In this document: positions 35,323-44,323 of the stretch, piece after piece
How positions within the stretch are numbered: the stretch's first letter is position 1
How the letters are laid out: the number at the start of each line of letters is the position of its first letter
DNA from: Kitasatospora arboriphila
GTDB lineage: Bacteria; Actinomycetota; Actinomycetes; Mycobacteriales; Mycobacteriaceae
Direction of reading: 5' to 3'
NCBI RefSeq assembly: GCF_000717275.1
Contig: NZ_JNYV01000003.1
Span: forward strand, 62,001 to 126,000
DNA: 64,000 nt
Notes under the pieces: generated by a model
Databases searched by the model: none
Told to the model about the DNA's origin: nothing
What the model saw: only the letters and a program-made list of their open reading frames with translations
Position numbers and translations under genes: made by a program

Positions 35323-36212
35323 CCTCTTTGGCCCACGGATTCGCGGCACACGGCGATCTCGACTGGGGGTTGTATGCGTCCTACTCGGTCTTGGTGGTGG
35401 CTGCCGGTGCATACCTGGCCGCCGCCACGCTGCGTGCACGAGAACCCCGTGGATGGAATCACTGGCGCACAGTGAGTTTCATGATCGGTGTCGCGATCAT
35501 CGCGATAGCGTTGCGGCCGTCGGTATCCGACGATTTCGCCGACCACATGCTCGGCCACCTCCTCATCGGCATGTTCGCACCCCTTGCGCTGGTGCTTTCC
35601 GCCCCGACCACACTGGTCATCAGGTCTGTTCCACCCCGGCAGGGGCGAATGATTACCCATGTTCTGCGAGCGAAACCTGCACGCTGGCTTGCCAATCCGG
35701 TGATTCTTCTGGTTGCCAACCTCGGTGGCCTGTGGCTCCTGTACTTCACGCCCCTGTTCGCCCTCTCCGACGCCAATCCGGGGCTGCACGATGTGGTCCA
35801 CGTCCACTTCTTCATCGTCGGCTATCTGTTCGCGTGGATGGTCGCCGGGCCCGATCCAGGCCCGGACCGCCCGTCGGTCCGCATTCGGCTGCTGGTTCTC
35901 GGCATTGCCATCGCCGGTCACGCCGTCATCGCGCAACTGCTCTACGCCGGCATTTATGTGCAGGTGCCCGCCCCGCCGAGCGAACTCAGGGCCGGCGGAA
36001 CGCTCATGTACTACTGGGGTGACATCGCCGAAATCCTCTTGGCGCTCGCCCTTCTCGTCACCTGGAAGCCGGACCATCGCACCACACGGTCCACGACACG
36101 GTCTCGGCTTGTTCGGCGTCCGCGGGTTCTGGGGCGCGTTCCCAAGTCCTCGGACGTCAGCAAGGTGCCCGATCGTCGTCAGGCGATGTCAGGTTCGCCG
36201 ACCGGCGCCTGA
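35319..36212 (+). CDS. CtaG/Caa3-type cytochrome c oxidase assembly protein
   Basis: A 297-residue polytopic protein with about seven TM helices. Conserved features include RPSVSDDFADHMLGHLLIGMFAPLALVL, LYFTPLF and HDVVHVHFFIVGYLFAWMVAGPDP. The His-containing motifs match the caa3_CtaG (PF09678-type) family linked to copper delivery to cytochrome oxidase. The C-terminal ~40 residues are basic and not conserved. ATG 35319 overlaps the DUF2243 stop. The end overlaps the opposite gene by 34 nt. Confidence 0.87.
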   Translation: MTSLAHGFAAHGDLDWGLYASYSVLVVAAGAYLAAATLRAREPRGWNHWRTVSFMIGVAIIAIALRPSVSDDFADHMLGHLLIGMFAPLALVLSAPTTLVIRSVPPRQGRMITHVLRAKPARWLANPVILLVANLGGLWLLYFTPLFALSDANPGLHDVVHVHFFIVGYLFAWMVAGPDPGPDRPSVRIRLLVLGIAIAGHAVIAQLLYAGIYVQVPAPPSELRAGGTLMYYWGDIAEILLALALLVTWKPDHRTTRSTTRSRLVRRPRVLGRVPKSSDVSKVPDRRQAMSGSPTGA

Positions 36213-37189
36213 TCAGGGTGGAGTTGTTGTTGCAAGACACCGAGCGCGTGGTCGTCGATCAGCCCGGTGTGCAGGGCGATCGCCCAGTCGTGGTGTTCGG
36301 TCGACCAGGCCCGGATGGCTGTGGTCTGCCATTGCAGGTGCCACGTAGTTGATGAACGTGGGCGTCTGGCCAGGCGGCCGCCGACCGCGCCACCGCCGAT
36401 GTTTGCCTCGAACGCGCCGTCGTCATCCCTGTACCGCAGGCGCTGGACACTGAGATCAACGAGTAGCGGAACCTCGAGTGGGCGATCGCTCACATGCTCG
36501 GCGAACCAGCCTTGGTGCTGGTCCTTCTGCTCACCCTGACTCGGGATGAACGATGACCGGTAGTCGTCGTGTCGCGGGGTGAACCCGGGCTGGCGAAGTG
36601 GCCCGGTCCACTCGAACATCGCCGGATCGATGGGGATGCCTGCGGTGAACTCGATGAAGCTCACTGCGGTGCCGAACCCGTCGTTTCGCTGCTGCAGGAT
36701 GGTCCCGGTTCGCTTGTCGACCACCAACTGCATGGCGTGCGGTTTGTGTTTGGGAGGGCGTAACTCCACTGCCCAGCACGCCCGACCAAGATACTCGATT
36801 TCTTCGATTGGCTTGTCCGGCGTGGTGAAATCGTTGCCAATCCACCTCGACGCCGGTTGGGTGACCAGGAGTTCGCGACCTGGACCGGCGTAGGACACGC
36901 TTCGAGCCGGGGCGCGGACAGGTAGGTCTTCATGGTGGGCGAAGCGCCACACGTCCTCCCCGTCGAAGATGACCAGTGGTTTACCGGTCATCGATTCGAC
37001 TCTGACTCTGGGTTCATCGCGCCACACCTGCAGGTCATCGACCCCGCCGACGTACAGCGGCATCACTTCATCGATTCCCGACATGAGGAGGCGCCCGGTG
37101 TCGATCGGGCCTGATCGGGAAATAATGCCCTGGACAGGTGCTTTCGGCCCGTCGACGATTGTGGTAAGGACTTCGATCCACGCGACCAT
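36179..37189 (-). CDS. Unassigned protein with LolA/RseB-like beta features
   Basis: About 336 residues. I do not recognise a named family with certainty. Segments such as RVRVESMTGKPLVIFDGEDVWRF, REVLLVTQ-like beta hairpins and AVELRPPKHKPHAMQLVVDKRTGTILQQRN (a conversion-of-substrate-to-property pattern) resemble LolA/RseB-type lipoprotein-carrier folds. No signal peptide is visible at this start; ATG 37189 is one of several possible starts (ATG 37207, TTG 37282) and none has a good ribosome binding site. It overlaps the CtaG end by 34 nt on the other strand. Confidence 0.55.
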   Translation of the reverse strand: MVAWIEVLTTIVDGPKAPVQGIISRSGPIDTGRLLMSGIDEVMPLYVGGVDDLQVWRDEPRVRVESMTGKPLVIFDGEDVWRFAHHEDLPVRAPARSVSYAGPGRELLVTQPASRWIGNDFTTPDKPIEEIEYLGRACWAVELRPPKHKPHAMQLVVDKRTGTILQQRNDGFGTAVSFIEFTAGIPIDPAMFEWTGPLRQPGFTPRHDDYRSSFIPSQGEQKDQHQGWFAEHVSDRPLEVPLLVDLSVQRLRYRDDDGAFEANIGGGAVGGRLARRPRSSTTWHLQWQTTAIRAWSTEHHDWAIALHTGLIDDHALGVLQQQLHPDQAPVGEPDIA

Positions 37190-37322
37190 GATCGAACGGT
37201 GCCACATCTGCCCGCGTCTCGGGATCAGACCGACAACTCGAACCGTTCGGCCATTTTCCCCGCGAGGCTGCGCAGCTTCCAAGGCCAGTTCGCGGCCGGC
37301 CCGACTCGACGGTCAAGCTCAT

Positions 37323-37919
37323 TCACCCCAAACGCCGCACCGACTCGGGAACATCACCGGCGGTATGGGTCACCGGCTCGCCGTAGACCACCCGCATCGG
37401 CACCTCGCCGGTCCAGCCGGCAGCATCGTCGTCACCAGGGCCGCCCTTGCGCGCCTTCGTGATCCATTGCCCATCGACGATGGGAAGTGACAGCACCAGT
37501 GTGGCGGCGAGTTGTTTGCTCGTGTGGGGCGGGACCTCGGCGCTGCGGCCCGGGAGAATGCTGTCGCTGAGGGCGGTCAGGGCCTGCGCCGGGTCGAGCG
37601 ACGACTTCTCGATGACACCGCGGACAACTGCCGACCGGTAGTTCATGGAGTGGTCGAAGAGCGTGTCGGCCACCACGAGTCCATCGGCGATGAACGCTGA
37701 AAGCGCCACCGGGGCACCTGCCGCGATGTGTCGCAGAGCGCCCGCTCCTGTGGAGCCGTGCAACAGGATCTCGTCGCGGTGCCGCGCGAAGTGCATCGGA
37801 ACCGACCACGGCAGGCCGTCGACCACTGTGGTCACGGTGGCCACCTTGGCTTCGTCGAGAATCTGATCGAGCAGAGCGCGATCGCCCTGGCGTTCTTTGC
37901 GGCGATTGAGTTGATCCAC
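37323..37919 (-). CDS. Pyridoxamine 5'-phosphate oxidase-like flavin/nucleotide-binding protein
   Basis: A 198-residue split-barrel protein. LLDQILDEAKVATVTTVVDGLPWSVPMHFARHRDEILLHGSTGAGALRHIAAG gives the conserved strand pair and phosphate-binding loop of the PNPOx-like clan, close to the PF12900-type subfamily. It probably binds FMN, F420 or haem; the reaction is unknown. GTG 37919 has AAAGGGA upstream. It diverges from the SNF2 helicase gene across 124 nt. Confidence 0.85.
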   Translation of the reverse strand: MDQLNRRKERQGDRALLDQILDEAKVATVTTVVDGLPWSVPMHFARHRDEILLHGSTGAGALRHIAAGAPVALSAFIADGLVVADTLFDHSMNYRSAVVRGVIEKSSLDPAQALTALSDSILPGRSAEVPPHTSKQLAATLVLSLPIVDGQWITKARKGGPGDDDAAGWTGEVPMRVVYGEPVTHTAGDVPESVRRLG

Positions 37920-38043
37920 GGTGAGTCCCTTTGTCGTTGGTGCACCCACAACGTCCCAAGTGCGCCCCGCCGCGTCAAGCCGATTTGCAGGTCCCGCCCC
38001 GTCCGGCCTCGTCGTGTCTGAATGCGGCGATAACCTGCAACCA

Positions 38044-41000
38044 ATGACCACCGAGTGGGCGCACACCATCACCCCGGACGCGTTGAAGGGCGACTTCGAC
38101 ACCGGGGCGATTCAACGTGGGTCGGCGTATGCGCGGCAACACCGTGTCGCCGCCGTGCAATGGGACGACGACAAACGCAGACTCACCGGCCGCTGTCAGG
38201 GCACGGGCGTCGCCACGTATTCGGTGCGCGTCGTCTTCAGCCACCTCGGCCCCGGCTGGAAGCTCGCCGATGCCGGATGCACGTGTCCTGTTGGCTATTT
38301 CTGCAAGCATGCGGTCGCGCTACTGCTGACCTTCGCGGATGAGGCCGCCACCGCAGCCACTCCGCCGGTCCAGCGTTTGCCGCAATGGGAGCGCACGCTG
38401 CAGGTGCTCTATTCCGAAAACCACCCGAAGCCTTCCGAAAAGCTTGCGCTGCAGGCGTTCCTCAGTTCGCCCTCGTTATTCGCATCGCGCACTCGCCGGG
38501 CCCAGCTCGCGTTGCGGCCGATGCGACCGGGCACTCGGACCGCCTGGATCAAGTCCGGTGTCGACTGGCCGGCCATCATCGATCTCGAGCCTGGAACATT
38601 TGCGGCACAACAGCTCTCGGTGCTGCAGTCGATGACGCGCGATTCCATGCGGACCACCCCGTACGGACTTCCGCACGGGCTGATCCTCGCGGACGCGCCT
38701 GCCACCATCTGGCAACAACTCGACGCCGCAGCAGCAGCGGGTATCCCTCTGCTCGGTGATCCGGTCTCGGGGATCAACACAGTGCAGGTCGCCAAACGGG
38801 CTGGGCTCACAGTCTCGGTCAGTGGAGAGGTCGGGGCCGATGCCCACGTCTCGGTCGAGGTGACCATCGACGGGAACGTGGTGCCGACGTCTGAGGTGAC
38901 CATTCTCGGAAAGGCCGATCCGCACGGAATCGGTTATCTCGACGCCGATGGCGTCCTGACCCTCGCCCCCTTCGACTCGGCCGACGCACCCGCCGCGGCG
39001 TTGCTGCAAGGTGACCAACCGATCGTCATCCCCGCCGCGGACGTTTCCAGATTCGCCGATGTGGTGTTGCCTCGGCTTCGCGAGTCGGTACCGATCCGAG
39101 TCGACGACTCGGTGTTCGTGGCACCCACCATCTCTGGTCCGACGCCCGTGCTGACCGTCCGTTTCACCGGTGATGTCGCGCATACCCATTGGGCGATGCG
39201 CTATCTGGTCAACAGCACACCGCGCGACCTCGACGACGCCATCGGCACACAGCCGTCGTGGCGAGACCGCGTAATCGAGGAGCGGATCTGGGAGTCGATC
39301 CGCGAGGTGCTGGCTTCGGTCGCCCTCACATCGGGCGCGGCGGGTCGGCGACTGATCGCGGCCTTCGACGCACAGCAACGCCCTGGCCGAGTCCGGCAGT
39401 CACACGAGGTCGACCTTGCCGACTACGAGGAGGCCGTCAACGGTGTGACCACGCATTTCTTGCGGCACGACGTACACCTGAACCCCCTTGAAACGGCGCG
39501 GCTGTGCGCCGAGGTGCTACCGGCACTCGCCTGCCGCGACGACCTGGTTGTCGAGGTCGCCGAGGTGGCGCAGCGGTACCGGCAGGTCACCGAACGAGCG
39601 CGCGTGCATATCGCCGGCTCACAGCCTGCCGGCAGCGACTGGCTCGACCTCGACATCACCATGGACGTCGACGGTGAGCAGGTGCCCATCGCTGAGGTCT
39701 TGGCCGAATTGTCCACCGGCGCAACGCACATGTTGTTGCCATCGGGCGTCTACTTCCCGCTGGACTCACCCGAACTCGTGAAGCTGCGTCAGCTGATGGA
39801 CGAGGCGGAGGTCCTCGGTGAGGCCGAGTCGGGGAGAGTGCCCGCGGTACCTGCAAACGTCACACTGTGGGAGGAACTGCTCGAACTCGGCGTGGTCGAC
39901 GAACAGCTGCAGGAGTGGCAGGAGCGCATCGCGAAGCTAAGCGCGGCACGGCCGCCGGAACCGGTTCAACCACCGGCGATGCTTCACGCGACTCTGCGTG
40001 ACTACCAGCTCGATGGGCTCAACTGGCTGTCCTTCTTGTGGGACAACGGCTTCGGAGGCGTACTGGCCGACGACATGGGGCTGGGCAAGACACTGCAGAC
40101 GCTGGCTTTGTTCGGCCGGGCCCGGGAGAACGGTGAGACCGGCCGGTTCCTTGTGGTCGCACCCACGAGTGTGGTGAACAACTGGGCGTCGGAATGCCAC
40201 CGGTTCACGGATCTGCGAGCGGTCACCATCACAGCGACGCAAGCGCGTGGGCGTACACCCCTGGCCGAGATCATCGCCGACGCCGATGTTGTGATCACCA
40301 CCTACGCATTGCTGCGTATCGATTTCCCGGCCTACGACGAACAGCCGTGGGCGGCACTGGTGCTCGATGAGGCCCAGTTCGTCAAGAATCGCAACTCGAA
40401 AGCGCATCTGTGTGCGCGGCGCTTGAAGACGCCGTTCAAACTCGCCATCACCGGTACGCCGATGGAGAACAACCTGATGGAGCTATGGTCACTGCTCTCG
40501 ATCACCGTGCCGGGACTGTTCCCCGACCCCAAGGCATTCGCCGACTATTTCCGCAAACCCATCGAAAAGGGCGAAGACCCCGAACGTCTCCCGGTGCTGC
40601 GTAAGCGGATCAAGCCGGTGATGTTGCGGCGCACCAAAGACCAAGTGGCCCGTGATCTTCCGGCCAAACAGGAGCAGATATTGCACGTCGAGCTGTCGGC
40701 GAAGCACCGCAAGATCTACGACACCCGTCTGGTACGCGAACGCGAGATCGTCCTCGGGCTGCTGGGCGACCTGGAGAAGAACCGTTTTCAGATCTTCCGC
40801 TCGTTGACCATGCTCCGGCAGTTGTGTCTGCACGCCGGGCTCGTCGATCCGGCCGACGCCGAGGTTGCGTCGGCGAAGGTCGACTTCATCCGAGAGCAGC
40901 TTCCCGAGCTCATCGCCGAGGGGCACAGTGCCCTGATCTTCAGTTCGTTCACCGGCTTTCTGGACGTGCTGCGGCGCGGACTCGACGGCGACGGCATTAC

Positions 41001-41379
41001 CTACAGCTACCTCGATGGCTCACTGTCCTCGCGTGAACGCGCCGAGGCGGTCAGCGCGTTCACCGAGGGCACCACCCAGGTCTTTCTGATCAGCCTCAAA
41101 GCGGGTGGTTTCGGTCTCAACCTGACCGAGGCCGATTACTGCTTCGTGTGCGACCCCTGGTGGAATCCGGCAGCCGAGGCTCAGGCCGTCGACCGCACCC
41201 ATCGAATCGGCCAGACCCGGCCGGTCACCGTGTACCGGCTGGTGTCGGCCGACACCATCGAGGCCAAAGTCGTTGCACTACAGAACCGCAAACGCGAGCT
41301 GTTCAGTGCGGTGGTCGACGACGGGAACATGTTCTCCTCGACCGTCAGTGCAGACGACATCCGGCACATGCTCGACTGA
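38044..41379 (+). CDS. SWIM-type SNF2 family DNA-dependent ATPase/helicase
   Basis: An 1111-residue protein. A SWIM zinc-finger (CTCPVGYFCKH, near residues 79-89) is followed by a long middle region, then the Snf2 core: LADDMGLGKTLQTLALF (Walker A, near 675), VLDEAQFVKN (DEAQ box), TGTPMENNLMELWSLL, RRTKDQVARDLPAK, and the C-terminal helicase half with FGLNLTEADYCFVCDPWWNPAAEAQAVDRTHRIGQTRPV. It should translocate on or remodel DNA-protein complexes. ATG 38044 follows TAACCT by 7 nt. A small DUF385 gene starts 27 nt downstream. Confidence 0.93.
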   Translation: MTTEWAHTITPDALKGDFDTGAIQRGSAYARQHRVAAVQWDDDKRRLTGRCQGTGVATYSVRVVFSHLGPGWKLADAGCTCPVGYFCKHAVALLLTFADEAATAATPPVQRLPQWERTLQVLYSENHPKPSEKLALQAFLSSPSLFASRTRRAQLALRPMRPGTRTAWIKSGVDWPAIIDLEPGTFAAQQLSVLQSMTRDSMRTTPYGLPHGLILADAPATIWQQLDAAAAAGIPLLGDPVSGINTVQVAKRAGLTVSVSGEVGADAHVSVEVTIDGNVVPTSEVTILGKADPHGIGYLDADGVLTLAPFDSADAPAAALLQGDQPIVIPAADVSRFADVVLPRLRESVPIRVDDSVFVAPTISGPTPVLTVRFTGDVAHTHWAMRYLVNSTPRDLDDAIGTQPSWRDRVIEERIWESIREVLASVALTSGAAGRRLIAAFDAQQRPGRVRQSHEVDLADYEEAVNGVTTHFLRHDVHLNPLETARLCAEVLPALACRDDLVVEVAEVAQRYRQVTERARVHIAGSQPAGSDWLDLDITMDVDGEQVPIAEVLAELSTGATHMLLPSGVYFPLDSPELVKLRQLMDEAEVLGEAESGRVPAVPANVTLWEELLELGVVDEQLQEWQERIAKLSAARPPEPVQPPAMLHATLRDYQLDGLNWLSFLWDNGFGGVLADDMGLGKTLQTLALFGRARENGETGRFLVVAPTSVVNNWASECHRFTDLRAVTITATQARGRTPLAEIIADADVVITTYALLRIDFPAYDEQPWAALVLDEAQFVKNRNSKAHLCARRLKTPFKLAITGTPMENNLMELWSLLSITVPGLFPDPKAFADYFRKPIEKGEDPERLPVLRKRIKPVMLRRTKDQVARDLPAKQEQILHVELSAKHRKIYDTRLVREREIVLGLLGDLEKNRFQIFRSLTMLRQLCLHAGLVDPADAEVASAKVDFIREQLPELIAEGHSALIFSSFTGFLDVLRRGLDGDGITYSYLDGSLSSRERAEAVSAFTEGTTQVFLISLKAGGFGLNLTEADYCFVCDPWWNPAAEAQAVDRTHRIGQTRPVTVYRLVSADTIEAKVVALQNRKRELFSAVVDDGNMFSSTVSADDIRHMLD

Positions 41380-41406
41380 TCACAACTTCGCTGGCACGCT
41401 GTAGTG

Positions 41407-41826
41407 ATGGCAAATGTTGATGAACTACACGGCGAAGCGCACGTCCAGCGTTATCTCGAGACGAACGGGGAAGAAGGTTTCCATTGGAAGGGGACTGAGA
41501 TCCTCATCCTGTTCACCAAGGGTCGAAAGTCCGGCGACGAGCGACGACACGCCTTGATCTTCCGCACCTGGGAAGACAACGCCTATCTGGTGGTGGCATC
41601 AAAGGGTGGGGCAGACGCGCCGCCCGCTTGGTTCCTCAATCTGCAGGACAACCCCGAAGCGGAAATCCAGGTGAAAGACGAGCGGATCGCCGTTCGAGCG
41701 CGAGTGGCCAACGACGAGGAGAAGCCCGCGATGTGGTCCCGGATGGTCGAGGTGTGGCCGGACTACGACGACTACCAGACCAAGACGTCGCGCCCCATCC
41801 CCGTGGTGGTTCTCGAGCGCGTCTGA
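41407..41826 (+). CDS. DUF385/Ddn-like F420(H2)-dependent nitroreductase-family protein
   Basis: A 139-residue split-barrel protein. WKGTEILILFTKGRKSGDERRHALIF and SKGGADAPPAWFLNLQDNPEAEIQV match the deazaflavin-dependent nitroreductase (Ddn) family, restricted mainly to F420-making actinobacteria. It probably uses F420H2 to reduce a quinone or nitro compound. It follows the SNF2 gene by 27 nt; GTG 41404 is an alternative start one codon earlier. Confidence 0.88.
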   Translation: MANVDELHGEAHVQRYLETNGEEGFHWKGTEILILFTKGRKSGDERRHALIFRTWEDNAYLVVASKGGADAPPAWFLNLQDNPEAEIQVKDERIAVRARVANDEEKPAMWSRMVEVWPDYDDYQTKTSRPIPVVVLERV

Positions 41827-41842
41827 CCCGAAAGCACCGCCC

Positions 41843-41874
41843 GCCGCCTGGTCAGCCCTTGGCGATCAGGCGGC
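41843..41874. terminator. Hairpin at the convergent ends of the DUF385 and DUF1684 genes
   Basis: GCCGCCTG (41843-41850) and CAGGCGGC (41867-41874) form a perfect 8-bp stem with a 16-nt loop that spans the DUF1684 stop. It is a candidate bidirectional terminator, without a T-tract. Confidence 0.4.
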
Positions 41875-42598
41875 GTTCGCCCGCTCGTACCGGGAAGTCG
41901 AACCGGTTGTTCTGCGGCGGCAGCGGACACAGGTAGTGATCGGTGAACGTACAGGGCGGCAGATAAGCCCGGTTGAAGTCCACCATGACGCGGCCGTCCG
42001 CATCCGCCGGTTCGACGTCGAGAAATCGGAACCGCTGCGTTTCGTCGCCGTTTGTCGAGTCGGCGAACACCAGTTGAGCGCCCCCGTCCGGCCTCGCGAT
42101 GCCCGACAACGTAAGCGATGCCCCGTCCACCGTGACCCGTATGGTCGCGGTGGCCTTGGACCCGACGAACCCGTCGACGTGATCGAACGGCAATTCTTCC
42201 CCGTCGAGTTCGATGGTCCCATCCAGAACCCAGGACGGATCCGGGTCAAAAGCTTCTATGCCCGACAGTGCCAGGCGGGTGGGCGCCTGCGGGTCGAAGA
42301 CCCGGACTGCCACGCGCCCTGCCCGGGCGAGGACAGCCACCGTCACGTCACCGAAATCCTGCTTCGCTCCGGGTTCGAGGGAGGCATCGGCCTCGCCGGA
42401 ACGGCTCACAACGGCCGTGCCGTCGACGGCGGTCCACGAGCCGGGAAGCGCGTTGATCGTCTGCGGTTGATCATCGAGCCAGTACGTACCGGTGACCGAA
42501 GCCAGGCCGTGGGGTGCGGTTGCGGCGACGTCGCGGTCGGCGCGCCAGAGATGCCACTGGTCTAGCCAATGGTCTGTTGTGGTGGCGGAAGTGGTCAC
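41852..42598 (-). CDS. DUF1684 family protein
   Basis: A 248-residue soluble beta-rich protein. The DUF1684 signature is near the C-terminus: VMVDFNRAYLPPCTFTDHYLCPLPPQNNRFDFPVRAGER, with the conserved Cys pair. Family members are uncharacterised, although often near transporters. The gene lies 51 nt after the ABC double-ATPase gene on the same strand, so it is probably the last gene of the LLM-ACAD-ABC operon and may act on the imported substrate. GTG 42598 is the start. Confidence 0.82.
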   Translation of the reverse strand: MTTSATTTDHWLDQWHLWRADRDVAATAPHGLASVTGTYWLDDQPQTINALPGSWTAVDGTAVVSRSGEADASLEPGAKQDFGDVTVAVLARAGRVAVRVFDPQAPTRLALSGIEAFDPDPSWVLDGTIELDGEELPFDHVDGFVGSKATATIRVTVDGASLTLSGIARPDGGAQLVFADSTNGDETQRFRFLDVEPADADGRVMVDFNRAYLPPCTFTDHYLCPLPPQNNRFDFPVRAGERRLIAKG

Positions 42599-42649
42599 CG
42601 TGATGCCTTTCGGTTCGGGTCGGTACAGCGAGAGTGGACGTTCGGTTGA

Positions 42650-44323
42650 TCAGTGGGTCAGCGAAGCGGTGCGTTCGGCTGCGCGTTTGCCGGGGATGGC
42701 GTCGAGCAGACGCTGGGTATACGGGTTCGACGGTTGCTGGAATACGTTTGCAACAGAACCGGATTCGACGATCTTGCCCTTCTCGAACACGGACACGGTA
42801 TGTGCCACCTGAGCGACCACGGCGAGGTCGTGGGAGATGAACAGGTAGGTCAGGCCGAGACGCTCCTGCAGTTCGGCGAGCAGTTCGAGAATCTGTTCCT
42901 GCACCGAGACGTCGAGCGCCGACACCGGTTCGTCGAGGAGCACCACTTCGGGTTCGAGTACCAGGGAACGGGCGATGGCCACCCGTTGGCGTTGCCCACC
43001 CGACAACTCGACCGGCAACCGATCGAGGTGGTCGCGGGAGAGTCCCACCTGGTCGAGCAGTTCCGCGGCCCTGTGATGGCGTGAGCGGCGATCACCGATC
43101 CGGAACGACACCAGCGGCTCGATGATGCTGTCGCGCACGGTGAAGCGTGGATCGAGTGAGGCAAAGGGATCCTGATGAACCAGCTGGAATCGCCGGCGCA
43201 GCGGCCGGAGTTCCCGCCAGGATAGATCGGTGATGTCGGTGCCGTCGAAGAGAACCCGGCCTGATGTCGGCTTCTCCAAGCCCATGGCTACGCGCAGAGT
43301 GGTGGTCTTGCCCGATCCGGACTCGCCGACGAGGGCGTGGGTCCAGCCGGCGGCTACGCGAACGGAGATGTCGTCGAGGGCAGTGAACGGCTCAGCTCCA
43401 CTCACGTGGAATCGCTTGGTCACCGATGCGAGTTCGATGACGGGGTTGTCGACCTCGACCTGGTCGGGGGCGACCACAAAACGGGGTGTGATGACGCCGC
43501 CCTGGGCGAGCGCGGGTGCCGCGGCGATCAGCCGGCGGGTGTATGAGTTCTCGGGGTCGACGAGAATGGTTGCAGGCGAACCCTGTTCGACGATGTGCCC
43601 GTGTTGCATGACGATCACCCGGTCGGCGCGGTCCGCGGCAACAGCCAGATCGTGGGTGATGATCAACAGGGCGGTGCCGGTGTCGCGGACGAGTGACTCG
43701 AGGTGGTCGAGGATGCGGGCCTGCACGGTGACGTCGAGCGCGCTGGTCGGTTCATCGGCGATGATCAGGTCGGGTTTGCCGGCGAGCGCGATCGCTATCA
43801 GAACGCGCTGGCGTTGACCGCCGGAGAGTTCGTGTGGATACCGGCGGATGCGCTCGGCGGGGTCGTCGAGGCCCGCCTTGGTTAGAGCGTCGATCACCTC
43901 GTCACCGATCTCGGCCCCGCGGACACCACGCAGTTTCACGGCCTCGGCGACCTGCACGCCGATGCGCTGAGTGGGATTCAGACCCACCATCGGGTCCTGC
44001 GGGATGAGTCCGACCACCGAACCCCGCAGTCGCCGAACCACTTTCTCCTTGGCGCCGGCGATCTCCACACCGCCGACCTTGATCGATCCAGACGTCACTC
44101 GCCCGTTGGCGGGCAACAACCCGATGATCGCGTTCGCGGTGGTGGTCTTGCCGGAACCCGACTCGCCGACGACCGCAACCACCTCTCCGGGATTAACCTG
44201 CAAATCCAGGTCGTGGACGGCGGGCGTCACCTGCCGATTCCGTCGGTAGCCGATGTTCAGGCCGCGGATGTCGACGATCGGGACGCGAGCATCAGATGCC
44301 GACTTGCTGAGGTTGGTGGTCAT
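42650..44323 (-). CDS. Fused double ATP-binding protein of a peptide-type ABC importer (DppD-DppF type)
   Basis: A 557-residue protein holding two complete nucleotide-binding domains. NBD1 has GESGSGKTT (near residue 54), LSGGQRQRV and LIIADEPTSALD. NBD2 has GESGSGKTT (near residue 327), LSGGQRQRV and VVLLDEPVSALD. In most peptide importers these are two genes (DppD, DppF); the fusion occurs in several actinobacteria. It powers the adjacent permeases. Its ATG overlaps the permease stop as ATGA, and the DUF1684 gene follows at 51 nt. Confidence 0.93.
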   Translation of the reverse strand: MTTNLSKSASDARVPIVDIRGLNIGYRRNRQVTPAVHDLDLQVNPGEVVAVVGESGSGKTTTANAIIGLLPANGRVTSGSIKVGGVEIAGAKEKVVRRLRGSVVGLIPQDPMVGLNPTQRIGVQVAEAVKLRGVRGAEIGDEVIDALTKAGLDDPAERIRRYPHELSGGQRQRVLIAIALAGKPDLIIADEPTSALDVTVQARILDHLESLVRDTGTALLIITHDLAVAADRADRVIVMQHGHIVEQGSPATILVDPENSYTRRLIAAAPALAQGGVITPRFVVAPDQVEVDNPVIELASVTKRFHVSGAEPFTALDDISVRVAAGWTHALVGESGSGKTTTLRVAMGLEKPTSGRVLFDGTDITDLSWRELRPLRRRFQLVHQDPFASLDPRFTVRDSIIEPLVSFRIGDRRSRHHRAAELLDQVGLSRDHLDRLPVELSGGQRQRVAIARSLVLEPEVVLLDEPVSALDVSVQEQILELLAELQERLGLTYLFISHDLAVVAQVAHTVSVFEKGKIVESGSVANVFQQPSNPYTQRLLDAIPGKRAAERTASLTH

